45,229 bases of DNA from Capniomyces stellatus (lineage: Eukaryota > Kickxellomycota > Harpellomycetes > Harpellales > Legeriomycetaceae). Of the stretch, positions 11,642 through 22,516 are shown piece after piece. The stretch is from NCBI GenBank assembly GCA_001661515.1, contig LUVW01000029.1, forward strand, positions 1-45,229. The letters run 5' to 3'. Numbering within the stretch: position 1 is the first letter of the stretch; each line of letters starts with the position of its first letter. Both the position numbers and the translations under genes were made by a program. The notes below the pieces were generated by a model. It did no database searches. It was not told where the DNA came from and worked only from the letters and a program-made list of their open reading frames with translations.

Positions 11642-12856
11642 TTAACAAGATCCAATCTCGTTAATGTTAAGTTTGGCTATGTTGTTGGATCGGTAAACGC
11701 CAAAGCTCTTTTCTATAGCAGAGGCACCGGCCTTCCACAGCGAATCTCTGGCCTCAAAGTAGAAGTATTCAACATTTCTAGCGTTGGCCTGGCAAACAAA
11801 GCTGTTTACGTATCTTTGGGCATTCTCAATGGTTCCTGTATAGGAGCCAACAGCACCGGCGCTTGAGTACCCAGTTTCGCCAATGCGGACCTTCTTGGAA
11901 CCAGCAATACCTTGGACAACCTGGAGACGGCTAAGAGCCGAAGTGGCCAGTTCCTCCATTGGTCTTACGACAGAGTCAAAAATAACATGGATGTTTGCTT
12001 GGACCAAATCACAGGCTGAGGCAAGAGTGGCTGAGATCTTGGAGTCAACTTCGGTTGTGTAAACAGGAATGCTGATTCCTGCCCCTCTGAGCCTGCTTCT
12101 GGCTGATTGGACGCGGCTAATCAGGTCAACTTCGCTCATTGATCCCTTGAACAGCTCTTCGTTACCAATCGAGACTCCTTGGATAATCGCTCTGTTTGCT
12201 GGAACCGAAAGCACGCTGATCAGCTCCCCGAGCTCCTTCTCCATACGGTCATCTCCGTTTGAAATCCAGATTCCGGCATGTACCTTAAGTGCAATGTTGT
12301 TTGAGACAATTGCCTGGGTAATCAGGGCAAGCTGTGAACAGTCGGTCGAGTAAATTCTGACATTGCCTGTCACCTTGGCTATTTCTGTCAACTCTGTTGT
12401 GATGTGCTGAATTGTTCCACAGCTTCCATCATCTCTATAAGGCGAGTATGTCAACCCCCAGAACTTTCTTCCACTTGATGTTATCTTTCCGCCTGTAGCA
12501 GGTGGTGCTTCCTGGCTAGCTTTTGCTCCTTCTACTGGTGCTACTCCTGGTGCTGCTACTGGTGCTACTGCTGGTATTACTACTGGTACTACTACTGGTA
12601 CTACTACTGGTACTACTACTGGTGCTGAATTTGCGCCATTCTGTTGGATATCCTGGCTATTTCCTGTCAAGCCACTTGGTGCAGAGCCTGCTCTTCCAAG
12701 TGATAGGTTTGATCCGCTCGACGCTGGCACATTTCCGCTCTGTGGTGCTGTCTCTAGCCCATGATTAATAATTGGTTCAATCATTCTGATTGGCGCCGAG
12801 ATAGCTGTCAGTGATAACACACTGATTAGCAGAAATAGTGTCGATAGGTAATGCAT
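11642..12856 (-). CDS. Secreted GH17 family beta-1,3-glucanase/transglucosylase-like protein
   Basis: Cell-wall remodelling enzyme of the Bgl2/Scw4/Scw11 group, acting on beta-1,3-glucan. A single exon of 404 aa. Residues 1-21 form a signal peptide (hydrophobic LFLLISVLSL, cleavage after AISA). Residues 22-125 are a low-complexity Ser/Gly/Pro linker with a PVVVPVVV tract (79-108). The GH17 barrel runs from about 130 (KFWGLTYSPYRDDGSC) to the end. Proton donor Glu233 is in SIGNEELF and nucleophile Glu327 in GETGYSS, so both catalytic residues are present. There is no GPI-signal-like tail, so it is probably soluble or non-covalently held in the wall. The linker is encoded by a GGTACTACTACT-type repeat and probably varies in length. 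A TATATAAAC string lies about 25 bp before the ATG. Confidence 0.92.
   Translation of the reverse strand: MHYLSTLFLLISVLSLTAISAPIRMIEPIINHGLETAPQSGNVPASSGSNLSLGRAGSAPSGLTGNSQDIQQNGANSAPVVVPVVVPVVVPVVIPAVAPVAAPGVAPVEGAKASQEAPPATGGKITSSGRKFWGLTYSPYRDDGSCGTIQHITTELTEIAKVTGNVRIYSTDCSQLALITQAIVSNNIALKVHAGIWISNGDDRMEKELGELISVLSVPANRAIIQGVSIGNEELFKGSMSEVDLISRVQSARSRLRGAGISIPVYTTEVDSKISATLASACDLVQANIHVIFDSVVRPMEELATSALSRLQVVQGIAGSKKVRIGETGYSSAGAVGSYTGTIENAQRYVNSFVCQANARNVEYFYFEARDSLWKAGASAIEKSFGVYRSNNIAKLNINEIGSC
12535..12625. repeat. In-frame minisatellite encoding the GH17 Pro-Val linker
   Basis: Repeats of CTGGTACTACTA (+ strand) encode PVVV units on the minus strand. The array is all in multiples of three, so unit gain or loss would keep the frame. 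Confidence 0.8.
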
Positions 12857-12880
12857 CGCTTGTACAGTGGTTTTTTTTTC

Positions 12881-12889
12881 GTTTATATA
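12881..12889 (-). promoter_or_regulatory. TATA-like box close to the GH17 start
   Basis: Minus-strand TATATAAAC lies about 25 bp before the GH17 ATG. If used, transcription would begin near the ATG, which would be unusually short for a leader; it may instead be incidental AT-rich sequence. Confidence 0.25.
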
Positions 12890-13544
12890 CTTTTTTGTTG
12901 TTGATGTGGTCGTAGGTGCTATAAATTAACAATCGTAATCAAACGTTATTGCTTTATAACTTTAAAGGTTTATAGGAATAAGAACTAGAAATAAAATGCG
13001 GCTATTCATTGCAAATTGCTTGACCTTATATATCATTTTAGGGGAATTTTAATGGCCTTTATTTAAAGTAAATTTTTCGTTTTCTCAAGTATTTTTTCTT
13101 TTCAACTACTGTTACTATTACTGTTTTTACTATTATTAGCTATTATTGCTTCTGTTTTTTATCCGCCTATCTCCTTCACGTATTACATTATCGTAAACTA
13201 ATTTATCTCTGCATTTTGCTAATATTTCGGATTTGCACTTGTTTAAACGATTACAGCACTTTTTACTAAACTTTTCAATGAAATTAGCTGGGTATGGGTG
13301 GTTTATGTAAACATGGAATTATTGCAAATCTTGGGCAACATTATTTAAACTTTTGCTCTACCAATAGCAACAGCTACAAATTACATAAACCATAGCAATT
13401 AACACGCTTTTTCCAATAATGAAATTGTAGATATAAACTCTTGACCCAATCACACTACATTAAGAGATATAAACTCAAAAATCCACAACTCCTTGATTCT
13501 GCTTTTTTTTTTTATTGAAATCTTAGTTCTGTTTCTATTTTTTG

Positions 13545-13735
13545 TTTTTGCTTTTGCTTTTGCTTTTGCTTTTGCTTTTGCTTTTGCTTTTGCTTTTGCT
13601 TTTGCTTTTGCTTTTGCTTTTGCTTTTGCTTTTGCTTTTGCTTTTGCTTTTGCTTTTGCTATTAATTTTGCTAGTATTTCTGTTTTTGCTATTAATTTTG
13701 CTACTATTCTTGCTTTTGCTACTATTCTTGCTACT
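13545..13735. repeat. (TTTTGC)n hexanucleotide array
   Basis: About 19 near-perfect copies of TTTTGC up to about 13660, then degenerate units with ATTAATTTTGCT. Two frames stay open across it (Phe-Ala and Leu-only), which follows from the repeat and is not gene evidence. Confidence 0.9.
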
Positions 13736-13812
13736 TTCAGCTTAAAGTAAACCCAAACCGTTGAATGTAGAAGTGAAAACTTACGTTTAACATGATGACC
13801 TTTTGGTCTCCT

Positions 13813-13824
13813 CTACTCGAGTAG
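13813..13824. promoter_or_regulatory. 12-bp perfect palindrome CTACTCGAGTAG
   Basis: A self-complementary 12-mer about 960 bp upstream of the GH17 start. The same 12-mer recurs 160 bp upstream of the PDK1 gene. It could be a site for a dimeric transcription factor; the factor is unknown. Confidence 0.35.
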
Positions 13825-15067
13825 ACTGTTGTGTGCTTTTTCCCTATTGCTTCTGGTTCGCTTTAATATATCTAGATTTACGTAATCGCAATATATTAAT
13901 ACTTTTCTAGCTTGTTTATACGATTGCACCATTGGACCAAGCAGGTTAAATAATACATCTCAAAAGAGTTGACTTTATATAAACCTCATACCTTTTTTAT
14001 CTTAAACTCAGAGCTAAACAGCATCCTATTTCGTTGGTAATCTAATGCTCCTTTTTCATCTGCTACTAGGGATGTATCGACTTGATTTTCTTAAAAGCCG
14101 ACGCTGACTTTAAAAAGTAAATATTGCCTTGATGCTTACTAATCTGGGAATAGATGCAAACAAACTAGAATGGGTATGTTTGTTTTTGGATATGAAGAGT
14201 TCAGCCAACCTATTTATACCTTTCCTCACCCTGTCGATTTCCTCTATTATTTCTGGCATTATGTTTCCCAAGTTGGTATTAACGAACCATTATGTTCATT
14301 AAATTCCAACTTTTTTTTGTTGTTGTTGTTGTTGACATTCTTCGCTTGTTAAAATTCCAACCGCTAGCAATATCAACTTTACAAAATTCAGATACAAAAG
14401 GTCTATGATGTAAGCACATTTATGGCTTGACCAAGCAAATATAATTATTGTTTATTGGGCCCTCAATCTAGATCCCCTTCCCCTCTATTATTATTCAGAA
14501 TATAAACCATATAGAATGTGCGCAACCAAACAAGGATAGTTTTGGTTTATATGTGAGCACCCTAATGCTGCCATATAGCTTATATAGCTAGAAGGTGCTG
14601 TTTTGGCTGAATACGTTTCTCTTGGTTAATTCTGCCATCACTCTTCTCCTATTGTTCAATTGCGACTGTCATTGCTTAATATCCTATTATACCTTCCATC
14701 AATATATCCTTTTATAGACCCTTCATATTACGTTATCAAACCTACATCGTTTTTGTTTTAGTTTCCCTCCTTAACAGAAAAAAACCTTTTTTTTCTATTT
14801 AATTCAACTTTACATTATCCATCAACACAATCAGGAAACCCTTTATTGAGCTTGCAACAATGAATGAAATGTGTTGAATTTTCCCTGTTTAATTCTTCCA
14901 CCACAGCGATTATGTTTTTTAATTGTTTGGCTCACAACATGTATAAACCTAGCCCCTTATTTAGTCCACCAGAACTTGAATATAGTTTTTTTTTATTGAC
15001 TTGAACATAGTTTATATTATCATAAAAATATGTAATGCAATGCTGAATTTTCACAGCTAAAACATTT

Positions 15068-15295
15068 TTAAAAGGTAAACAAGTAGACTAGCCCAGTATT
15101 GAATATCTTGGAATCCAAGTACTTTAAGCTCACATTTACTCCATTCGAATAATCACAATCCATCCAGGTACAGTTTAAATCCCGTGTGTAAGCCAGTCTA
15201 TTCGTCCAAAATACATAGTAGCTATCCTCAAAGAAAAAGCCGCCTTTGTCAGTTTTAGAGGTGGTGTTGGTCGGTTGGAGATACCCCTCCCCCAA
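15068..15295 (-). CDS. Possible exon of an unrecognised small protein
   Basis: A 75-codon frame with balanced composition (GFFFEDSYYVFWTNRL, then DLNCTWMDCDYSNGVNVSLK). It has no ATG at its 5' end (the first codon is TTG), so if real it would need an upstream exon. I recognise no family. It stands out from neighbouring spacer only by its less repetitive sequence. Confidence 0.15.
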   Translation of the reverse strand: MGEGYLQPTNTTSKTDKGGFFFEDSYYVFWTNRLAYTRDLNCTWMDCDYSNGVNVSLKYLDSKIFNTGLVYLFTF

Positions 15296-15703
15296 AAAAT
15301 AACAGCTTTACTCTGCATTTTTACAAAACAGCTATTGTTCAGTTTTTTCCCGAAAAGAAAAGTAGTAATATGGAAACAATACCAGCATTTAACAATAATG
15401 GTCATCATAACGTTTTACTGCCGGATATCTTATATTGCGTGATCAATACTTTAGCATATAATAGCAGTGGTTTATCAATCTGCCAAACTAAATCATAAGC
15501 CTAAACAATCAGAGACATCACCGTCTAGCTATTCACTTTTTGTTTTGTTTATTCACCCTGATAAAGTTGAGTAATATTAAAATTATTCAGGTAACTTTGG
15601 CCACTAGTTGAATCCAAGTGCGGTTGTCAACCGCATTCCTCATGATTCGATTGCATCTTTTTTATTGCCATGTCTAGAATGATACATACTAAATCATTCA
15701 ACT

Positions 15704-15786
15704 CTACAACTACAACTACAACTACAACTACAACTACAACTACAACTACAACTACAACTACAACTACAACTACAACTACAACTACA
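15704..15786. repeat. (CTACAA)n hexanucleotide array
   Basis: About 13 tandem copies of CTACAA, then three GTTACA copies. The poly-Thr frame through it is a by-product. Confidence 0.9.
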
Positions 15787-17591
15787 GTTACAGTTACAGT
15801 TAACTACACTATTATTGCTTTGGCGAGAGGGAAGGCTAGGATGTTAGGTCAAGATTGGTGGCTATAATGCCGTAGAATTAATTGAAATTACACACGCTCA
15901 GGCTTTACAAGCGATAGGGTCAAACAATAAATAAACCAAGACACTGGCTACAAAGCCATATCGCGAGTAATAGTTTGTACATAGGTGATGGTTCAAGAGT
16001 AAACCAGCCTCGTGGTTGGTGTTGACTAGGAACTGCACTTTTATGGTAGACTGGTTGTTTGCTAGGACCATATCTATGTCAGCGCTAAAGAGTGTTGTGG
16101 AATTGCCGGTGCTATGGAGCCTTTTTATTCAAAATTCAAGCGTGTACTTGCTTATATTTGTGTAAATTGTATAAACGCCATGAGTACAAATGGGCTTTAC
16201 AGCACAGTGGCCAGTATGAGCCTTTTAATTGCGCCAATGTCGCCAACATTGAAACTCCACAGTTTAAAATTTGCACACATATCAAGGCTTAGTTTGGAAA
16301 TTCGAAAAGTTGAAAAATGTAGGCTATTTTTATGCCTCGATTTAAATGTTTGCACAACTCAACTTGTCAATTAAAGTACAGATAATAAAGCGTATACCCA
16401 TTATAGCTTTTCACATTTACCAACGAACATATTAATAAATTTCAATAAAAAAGTTTAAAAAAAGTATATACCTATGGTCAGGAAGGAATTGAATAAAATT
16501 TGGAGCTAGACTACATACACGTAAATAGCACCTGTTAAGCCCAAATAGGCTAATGGAAAATTATATATGGAGCAAAAATAGCTAAGCTCCTTCAACATAA
16601 AAAAGCAACCAAATAAGTTGATCCTAAAGCAAATGCAATGTTTCAAAGGATTCTAAATTCAAAAGATATAGGGCACATTAGGTGTACAAATCCAACCAAA
16701 ATGCAGGATGGTGCATAGTGCAGCATTTCAAAATAACAAGAATAAACCTTTTTTTCGCGATTCAAAACAATAACAGCAATTATAATGCCTCATAATTCCA
16801 ATCATCACCATTCTGCATAGATGAGCCTGGCTCTGACAAGGGATACCTTTAAAAACTCTCAAGTAGCTTTGAAACTCGGAGATATATTGTATTCTGTTTA
16901 ATTTTCCACAAAAAACTGGAGCACTCTGGGTAGGCAACGCGTGGTAAAGTAATTAACCGCTCCTAAATAATGTTAATTTAGCATCCCAATTCTGACTCTG
17001 GTTTCAATATCCAAAAATACTAATAAAAATCAACAACGCTAAAACAAAATATCTTCAAAGAGCTGAATATTGCTTTAATAGTAGTATAGCTAAGCAAATC
17101 GTGTTGAAAAGCAACTACAGAATAGACGATATCTATAGCCTATAATCACACTTGTTAGTGTACAATATTTATCATACTTTCTAAAAGTAAAAATGCTTTT
17201 TGATAGTCAGATTAAACCAAAATTCATGAAATGAGACGCCTTATACAAACTACACCAGCCTAATAATCATTAATCACCATCTAAATCAAATTCAGTATTA
17301 ATAAAAAATAAGAAATATATTATAATATATACAAAAGAAGCAAGCACATATTTCTTGGTAGAATATACACACGCGACCAGCAACAAACAAACGCACAGGT
17401 GTTACTAGAAGTAATAGTATCGATATTGGTCATATAGATATTGATACAAGTAATAATAGAGATAGTAGTAGTATTAACAATAGAGATAGTAGCAGTATAG
17501 TAGTAGTAGTATCGGCAAGATATAGTACAGGTAATAATAAAAGTGGTAGTGTAGGTAATAGCACGAGTATTAGAGGAACATCAGCAATAGG

Positions 17592-20500
17592 ATGGATAAA
17601 TGGGAAGGAGTGCAAATCGGAGAACCTGCTGTTGGTGGTTTCCTGGACCACAAGTGTTTAGTGACAACAATGGCAGTATATGGCATCAAGGAAAGGTCAT
17701 GCGTTGAAAGTATTGAAGGGGTTGTTGGGTCAATCAGTGGAGTGATTAGCGTTTTTGTAAATTTGGATTCTGGAAAATCTGTAGTAACGCATATCGTAGA
17801 TAAAATCGACAGCAATGATATATGCAATATAATAACAAATATGGGATACGAAGCTGTTCTCCAAACTACTGAGCAGACATCGCTGTACAAAGTGCTTATT
17901 AGTCGCCAAAGCGATATAGACGCTGGTAAAAAAAAGCATGTATTATTGAATCCAGAAGGACTTAGCAATGGGCACAGAGATGTAAAAAACATTGGGTGGG
18001 TAAAAAAGAAGTACACAGCTGTGCTAAGTTTGGTGCTGTCGCCATCAATACAAGGTATAGTCGGAGGCGAGTATCTAAAAAATCGAATATTGGAAAGTAA
18101 AGGTGTGACCTCAGTGGATATCAGCGTGTTTACTTCAGAGCTACTGATAAACTACCTTCCCGCATCAATTGGGCCAAAAGAAATAGTCAAGATGATAGAG
18201 GCAGTCGGTTATTCGGCTACTGAGATAGACGCGAGCAGAACTAGTGTGCTATCGGATGATAGCTTTGCATATATACTCAAAGAGATGCAAGAAAGAGCAA
18301 ATAGTAGGATTAAATCAGCAAGGACAGGATTTGCAATATCACTAGTAATCTCTGTGCCGACGTTTATACTATCAGTACTGCTGACTAGTACATCATACTT
18401 GCCCATGGGAATACGCAGCTTCTTGGAAAGAAGCACAGTATATGGTCTAAAAATGCACACGCTCATATTTCTAACACTAGCCACGGTTTCACAGTCTTTG
18501 GCGGGCACTCGGTTCTATAAAAGGTCGTATATAGCAATCACCAAAAGAAAGTGCGACATACATATACTATATTCGCTTGCTGTAAGCATACTATATCTTG
18601 GCTCGATAGTAACCCTATTCTTGGACCCTGTTAGCAACAAGCACTTTTTTGAATCATCTGTGATCCTAACCTCGCTCGTGCTTTTAAGGCAGTACATTGA
18701 TGCTGTCTCTGGAGCAAAAGCCTTGGATTCATACAGAAATATTGTCGGGACATTGGAAATAACATCCAATGTTGTTACTTCGCCTTACACTAAGGATCAA
18801 ATGGTGCTAAAGTCTGTAATTTTAAGTAGTGTGCAGCTCGGAGATATGCTAAAAGTCAACTCCTATGCCAAAATACCCTGTGACAGCATATTGACCTCCA
18901 GAAAAAGCATTTTCAACGAATATCATGTAACAGGAAATACCAACTTGGTGGTGCGGAAAAAGGGCGAGCTTATTGCTGGCGGTGCTATAAACATGGGGAA
19001 TGTCTGTTACGTAAGGGTGGTGTCAAAACTTAGCGACACGATTTTAGACACAGTTTTCCAAAGAATCCATGAGCTGCAGTATAGCAAGTCAAAGGTCGAA
19101 ATCGCTGCCAACAAAATCAACAAGGTCTTTGTCCAAGTGGGAATAGCACTATCGCTTTTTGTTTTTATTGCTTGGGCGTATATTGGAATAGAAGGTAAAG
19201 TGACCCCAGACTATTTTAATAGCAGCCTGATGCTAAGAAGGTTTAGCGGCTATCCCGACTCTGTTATTACTGCTGACAAAATGGTGCATCTAAAGGAGAG
19301 CGCAATGGTGTTGAACAACTATGTCATGGCCTTGGCCAACGCACTCAGCGTAATGATAGTACTCTGTCTAAACTCTTGCTCCATGTTTGTCACTTCTGTC
19401 ATACTAACCGGAGTCGGTTCTATGTCCAGAAAGGGTGTGTTGGTCAGAAGCTACAGCAAGATGCTGGAAAAGGCAAGAAAAATAGATGTTGTGGTTTTCG
19501 AAAAAACAGGAACGCTAACAGTAGGAAAGCCAGAGATATTAGCAAGCGCGACAAGTGTAAGCTACAACCCCAACATAGGCAAGGAGCAGAATAGCAGCAT
19601 CAAAAATGACGTCATTGGCTGGTTGGAGCAATTGGTTTATAATATGGAAGTGAGTAGCGCGCACCCTGTTGGAAGCGCGTTGGCAAGGCACATCAAATTA
19701 AAGTACAACTCGATGGTTTGTAACTGTTTCACAAGAGAAGGGATACCCATCCAAAACACTGGCAATCTGGAGCCAAGCCACGCCCAAAAACGCACACTTT
19801 CAATACAATCAAACGGTACAGTAAACGCGTTTACAAAAACTGTACAATGCCGCAGAATAAAAGACAGTGGTACAAACTCGGGATCCCGCCCGTCATCCAG
19901 AGACAATGATAATTCGGAAAGCTTTGGCCTCAAAGAGAGTTCAAAAAGTATGTTTAATAAAGGAATCAGCTTGGCAAGCATTAATAGGGGCAAGATTTTA
20001 AAATACAACACCGCGGCGATAATAAAATGCAGGGCAAATCACAGATTAGACAAAGAACATCTAGAGGACGAGGAGGAGGGTTTGAAAATAGATCCTTTGG
20101 ACATTGAGTGCTGCATAGAGATTCCTGGGAAAGGGTTAAAAGCAACAGTAAACATTCCCGTGTATATAAAGTCGCACTTGTCAATGAGTTACAGTACAAA
20201 AAAGGCAACGCTGTATATAGGAAGCAGGTCGTGGCTACTGGAAAACGGATTTGCAATTCCTAAAATGATGGACCAAGAAACATCAAATTGGGCAAATAGC
20301 GGGTTAACTGTGGTTTTTGTTGGACTATCTGAGACTGTTGATCATAACAGTGCAACTTATGACGGCTGCAATCGCCCAGAAAGCGCATCTTTTGATAGCA
20401 CATGCACCCCAAATCAAAGCACACACAAAAAAGATCTAGAAAATAACAACGATGAACTAACATTTGTGAATAACGCTCCAGGCTTTAAAAAAGAGGATAA

Positions 20501-21416
20501 GTATAGTTCACGTAAATTCGTACTTCAGTCATATTGTATTGGAGACAAAGTTCGAAAAGAAGCAAAGCGGGTCATAAAAAAACTAAATTCACAAAGCATC
20601 GGCGTTTGGCTGATTTCAGGCGACGAAAAAGCGGCAGTAAAAAAGTTTGCATCCAATTTGGGAATAAATAATTTTATGGCCAACGTGTCTTCCGTTGAGA
20701 TGCCTGGTATAATCGAGCTACTACAAGAAAATGTTGGCCTTGAAGTCATAGATGGCAGACTGAAATCTTTAAGCCAGGGTAATAGCATAAAGCACTTGAA
20801 GGGAATCAACAGTAAAATGGTTCTTGAGTTAAATAAAACCGTTTCGCTGCGGGTGAGTCAGGAGAGGAGCTTAGAAGAAGGCAAATTTGCAACCAAATAC
20901 ACGAACAGTCCATTTATTTTGAATCAGGGACGCTTTTCAAGAATCGTAGGTTTCATTAAAGCAGGATTTGGGATGACAGAACGCATACCCCTCGAAAAAA
21001 TGGCGATTATTGAACCGGAAAACGACCATAGCAATCGTAAACTGACTGTTATGATGGTTGGAAACGGTTCTAACAACAGTGGTGCAATCGATAAAGCGGA
21101 TATAGGCGTATCCATGCATGAAGATAATAAGAAGGAAATCGAAATGTCACCGATAGTTATTCTGGACACCAGCTTGTATTCGATTCTTGATATCATATCC
21201 ATCTCCAAGCTAATATTCAGGTGCATTGTTTTTGGTGCTGTAGTGGGCACGATTTATAGCCTTGCATTGGTTTTAATATCTACTGGTGTATTTATACCAA
21301 AGTTTGGAGTGGGATTAGACCCGCTGATTTCAGGGGCACTGTTTGCAATGATGGGTGTTTATTTATACTTGGGAAACATACTAATCAAAAAGCTTTGCGA
21401 GTTTAATCAATTTTAA
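17592..21416 (+). CDS. Degenerate P1B (Cu+-type) ATPase homologue, probable pseudoenzyme
   Basis: A single uninterrupted exon of 1274 aa. The order of parts follows a copper P-type ATPase: two HMA-like folds (about 22-92 and 140-212), four TM segments (about 245-372), actuator domain (about 400-500), TM5-6 (about 512-533 and 575-605), a P/N region bloated by low-complexity insertions (about 700-880 and 955-1000), and TM7-8 near the end. Retained: HP (H691-P692), GDE (1010-1012) and KTGT. Substituted: phospho-Asp is Glu637 (EKTGT); actuator TGES is TGNT (447-450); GDGIND is GNGSNN (1157-1162); membrane CPC is CLN (592-594); TM7 YN is YS (1222-1223); TM8 MxxSS is absent. It should not form the aspartyl-phosphate or bind copper in the usual way. 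Location is probably a secretory-pathway membrane. The convergent FAM32A stop is 161 bp away. Confidence 0.88.
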   Translation: MDKWEGVQIGEPAVGGFLDHKCLVTTMAVYGIKERSCVESIEGVVGSISGVISVFVNLDSGKSVVTHIVDKIDSNDICNIITNMGYEAVLQTTEQTSLYKVLISRQSDIDAGKKKHVLLNPEGLSNGHRDVKNIGWVKKKYTAVLSLVLSPSIQGIVGGEYLKNRILESKGVTSVDISVFTSELLINYLPASIGPKEIVKMIEAVGYSATEIDASRTSVLSDDSFAYILKEMQERANSRIKSARTGFAISLVISVPTFILSVLLTSTSYLPMGIRSFLERSTVYGLKMHTLIFLTLATVSQSLAGTRFYKRSYIAITKRKCDIHILYSLAVSILYLGSIVTLFLDPVSNKHFFESSVILTSLVLLRQYIDAVSGAKALDSYRNIVGTLEITSNVVTSPYTKDQMVLKSVILSSVQLGDMLKVNSYAKIPCDSILTSRKSIFNEYHVTGNTNLVVRKKGELIAGGAINMGNVCYVRVVSKLSDTILDTVFQRIHELQYSKSKVEIAANKINKVFVQVGIALSLFVFIAWAYIGIEGKVTPDYFNSSLMLRRFSGYPDSVITADKMVHLKESAMVLNNYVMALANALSVMIVLCLNSCSMFVTSVILTGVGSMSRKGVLVRSYSKMLEKARKIDVVVFEKTGTLTVGKPEILASATSVSYNPNIGKEQNSSIKNDVIGWLEQLVYNMEVSSAHPVGSALARHIKLKYNSMVCNCFTREGIPIQNTGNLEPSHAQKRTLSIQSNGTVNAFTKTVQCRRIKDSGTNSGSRPSSRDNDNSESFGLKESSKSMFNKGISLASINRGKILKYNTAAIIKCRANHRLDKEHLEDEEEGLKIDPLDIECCIEIPGKGLKATVNIPVYIKSHLSMSYSTKKATLYIGSRSWLLENGFAIPKMMDQETSNWANSGLTVVFVGLSETVDHNSATYDGCNRPESASFDSTCTPNQSTHKKDLENNNDELTFVNNAPGFKKEDKYSSRKFVLQSYCIGDKVRKEAKRVIKKLNSQSIGVWLISGDEKAAVKKFASNLGINNFMANVSSVEMPGIIELLQENVGLEVIDGRLKSLSQGNSIKHLKGINSKMVLELNKTVSLRVSQERSLEEGKFATKYTNSPFILNQGRFSRIVGFIKAGFGMTERIPLEKMAIIEPENDHSNRKLTVMMVGNGSNNSGAIDKADIGVSMHEDNKKEIEMSPIVILDTSLYSILDIISISKLIFRCIVFGAVVGTIYSLALVLISTGVFIPKFGVGLDPLISGALFAMMGVYLYLGNILIKKLCEFNQF

Positions 21417-21577
21417 AACACTATTTTATTTTATTTTATTTTGGCTTTAACAATGCCTTATACATTGGCTACCGATAGATTAGCTTGGAAATAGTGTTAT
21501 AAGTACTCCTTCAATAAATCTAAAATTAATCAACATAAGTGATATAATACGCACAGTGCTGCAGCACACATACAAGT

Positions 21578-22516
21578 TTAGCCTGGCCCAACCTATAAAC
21601 CAAATTAAATGATTACAACCGTTAGTAATAATTTAGCGACACGTGTATATTGTCAGAATTATTAAAAGAGACAATAATACGGCTACCTTTGGCATGTCAT
21701 GATGTTCTGGAAGTCTTTCAAGCTTTTCGTTGAATTCCTATTCAAATCATTTACATATTTATATATTTAAATGCTATGGCGACACAATCAAATCACTCAG
21801 CTGCACACATCTTATTTTGGTCTAACTGGCTTGTAATAAGGTCATATTTCCATTAAAGCGAGTTTAAGTTTGCATCAAATGATTAGCCACAAACATAATT
21901 AAACAATTCTCACAAACAAACTCGAGCTCAATAGCCCTAAACCCTCTCTCTCTCTCCTCCTCCTCCTCCTCGCCATTATCATTTTCTTACTTGTACTTTT
22001 TCTTTATGCGACTTTTGGATAAACTTCTCTATTCGCTCTTGGCGGCGCTCTTCCTGGACTTTTTTAAATCTCCGTTCACTTTCTGTCAAGCCATCGCCCA
22101 CTTCCTCCGCATTATCGCCGTTTTGTGATGTTTTATCATTATTTCTAGATTTATCTCTGCTCGCTGAATTATTTCCACGGTCACTGTTATTAGACAAATT
22201 CACTCTTTTGTTTGATGCCGTATTATCTGAATCCTCGCTATTTTGGTCTTTGGCAGTTTTCCTAGATTTGGACTTTCGTTTTCTATTTTTTATTGTTTAA
22301 TCACACAGAGATGTTGTTTGTTTCATTCCAAAACTTGACTGTAGACTCAAATAAAAAGTATAATAAGGTAAAAACAAAAAACAAAAACACACTCCTTTCG
22401 ATTTGACTTTTTATACTGAATTGCCTATTTGTATTGTTGGAAACTTACTTTGATTTTGATGACTTTAATTTTAGATTTAGTGGGGCCTTAACTGCACCGA
22501 ATTCGTACTCTGACAT
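21578..22516 (-). CDS. FAM32A: FAM32A-like (DUF1754) nuclear protein
   Basis: A small basic nuclear protein; the human homologue is associated with the catalytic spliceosome. Four exons: 22516-22449, 22282-21991, 21737-21687 and a 15-nt last exon 21592-21578, giving 141 aa. It starts MSEYEFGAVKAPLNLKLK, the family's N-terminal motif, followed by a Lys/Arg-rich stretch and a Ser/Asn-rich linker. Next come the conserved helix LTESERRFKKVQEERR and KSHKEKVQ, then EFNEKLERLPEHHDMPK and the terminal VGPG. The VGPG end is only recovered by splicing at 21686 into 21592; otherwise the frame runs into an atypical hydrophobic tail. All phases close. Introns are 166, 253 and 94 bp. Confidence 0.85.

Larger units (their letters stand above)
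12857..17591. other. Long intergenic region (4.7 kb) with hexanucleotide arrays
   Basis: It separates divergent GH17 (-) and the P1B-ATPase homologue (+). It holds a TTTTGC array (13545-13735), a CTACAA array (15704-15786), a 12-bp palindrome (13813-13824) and a purine-rich AGT/AAT tract just before the ATPase start (17405-17580). A weak coding-like frame at 15068-15295 (-) is listed separately. No RNA gene or transposon was recognised. Confidence 0.5.

Noticed and set aside
13493..13750. Phe-Ala and poly-Leu open frames
   Set aside because: Both are forced by the TTTTGC array; no flanking coding sequence.
15655..15800. CRISPR-like array
   Set aside because: Pure tandem hexamers without spacers; the genome is eukaryotic.
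17592..21416. P1B-ATPase homologue as a decaying pseudogene
   Set aside because: A 3.8 kb frame without a single stop or frameshift, with retained fold motifs, argues for selection; not excluded without comparative data.
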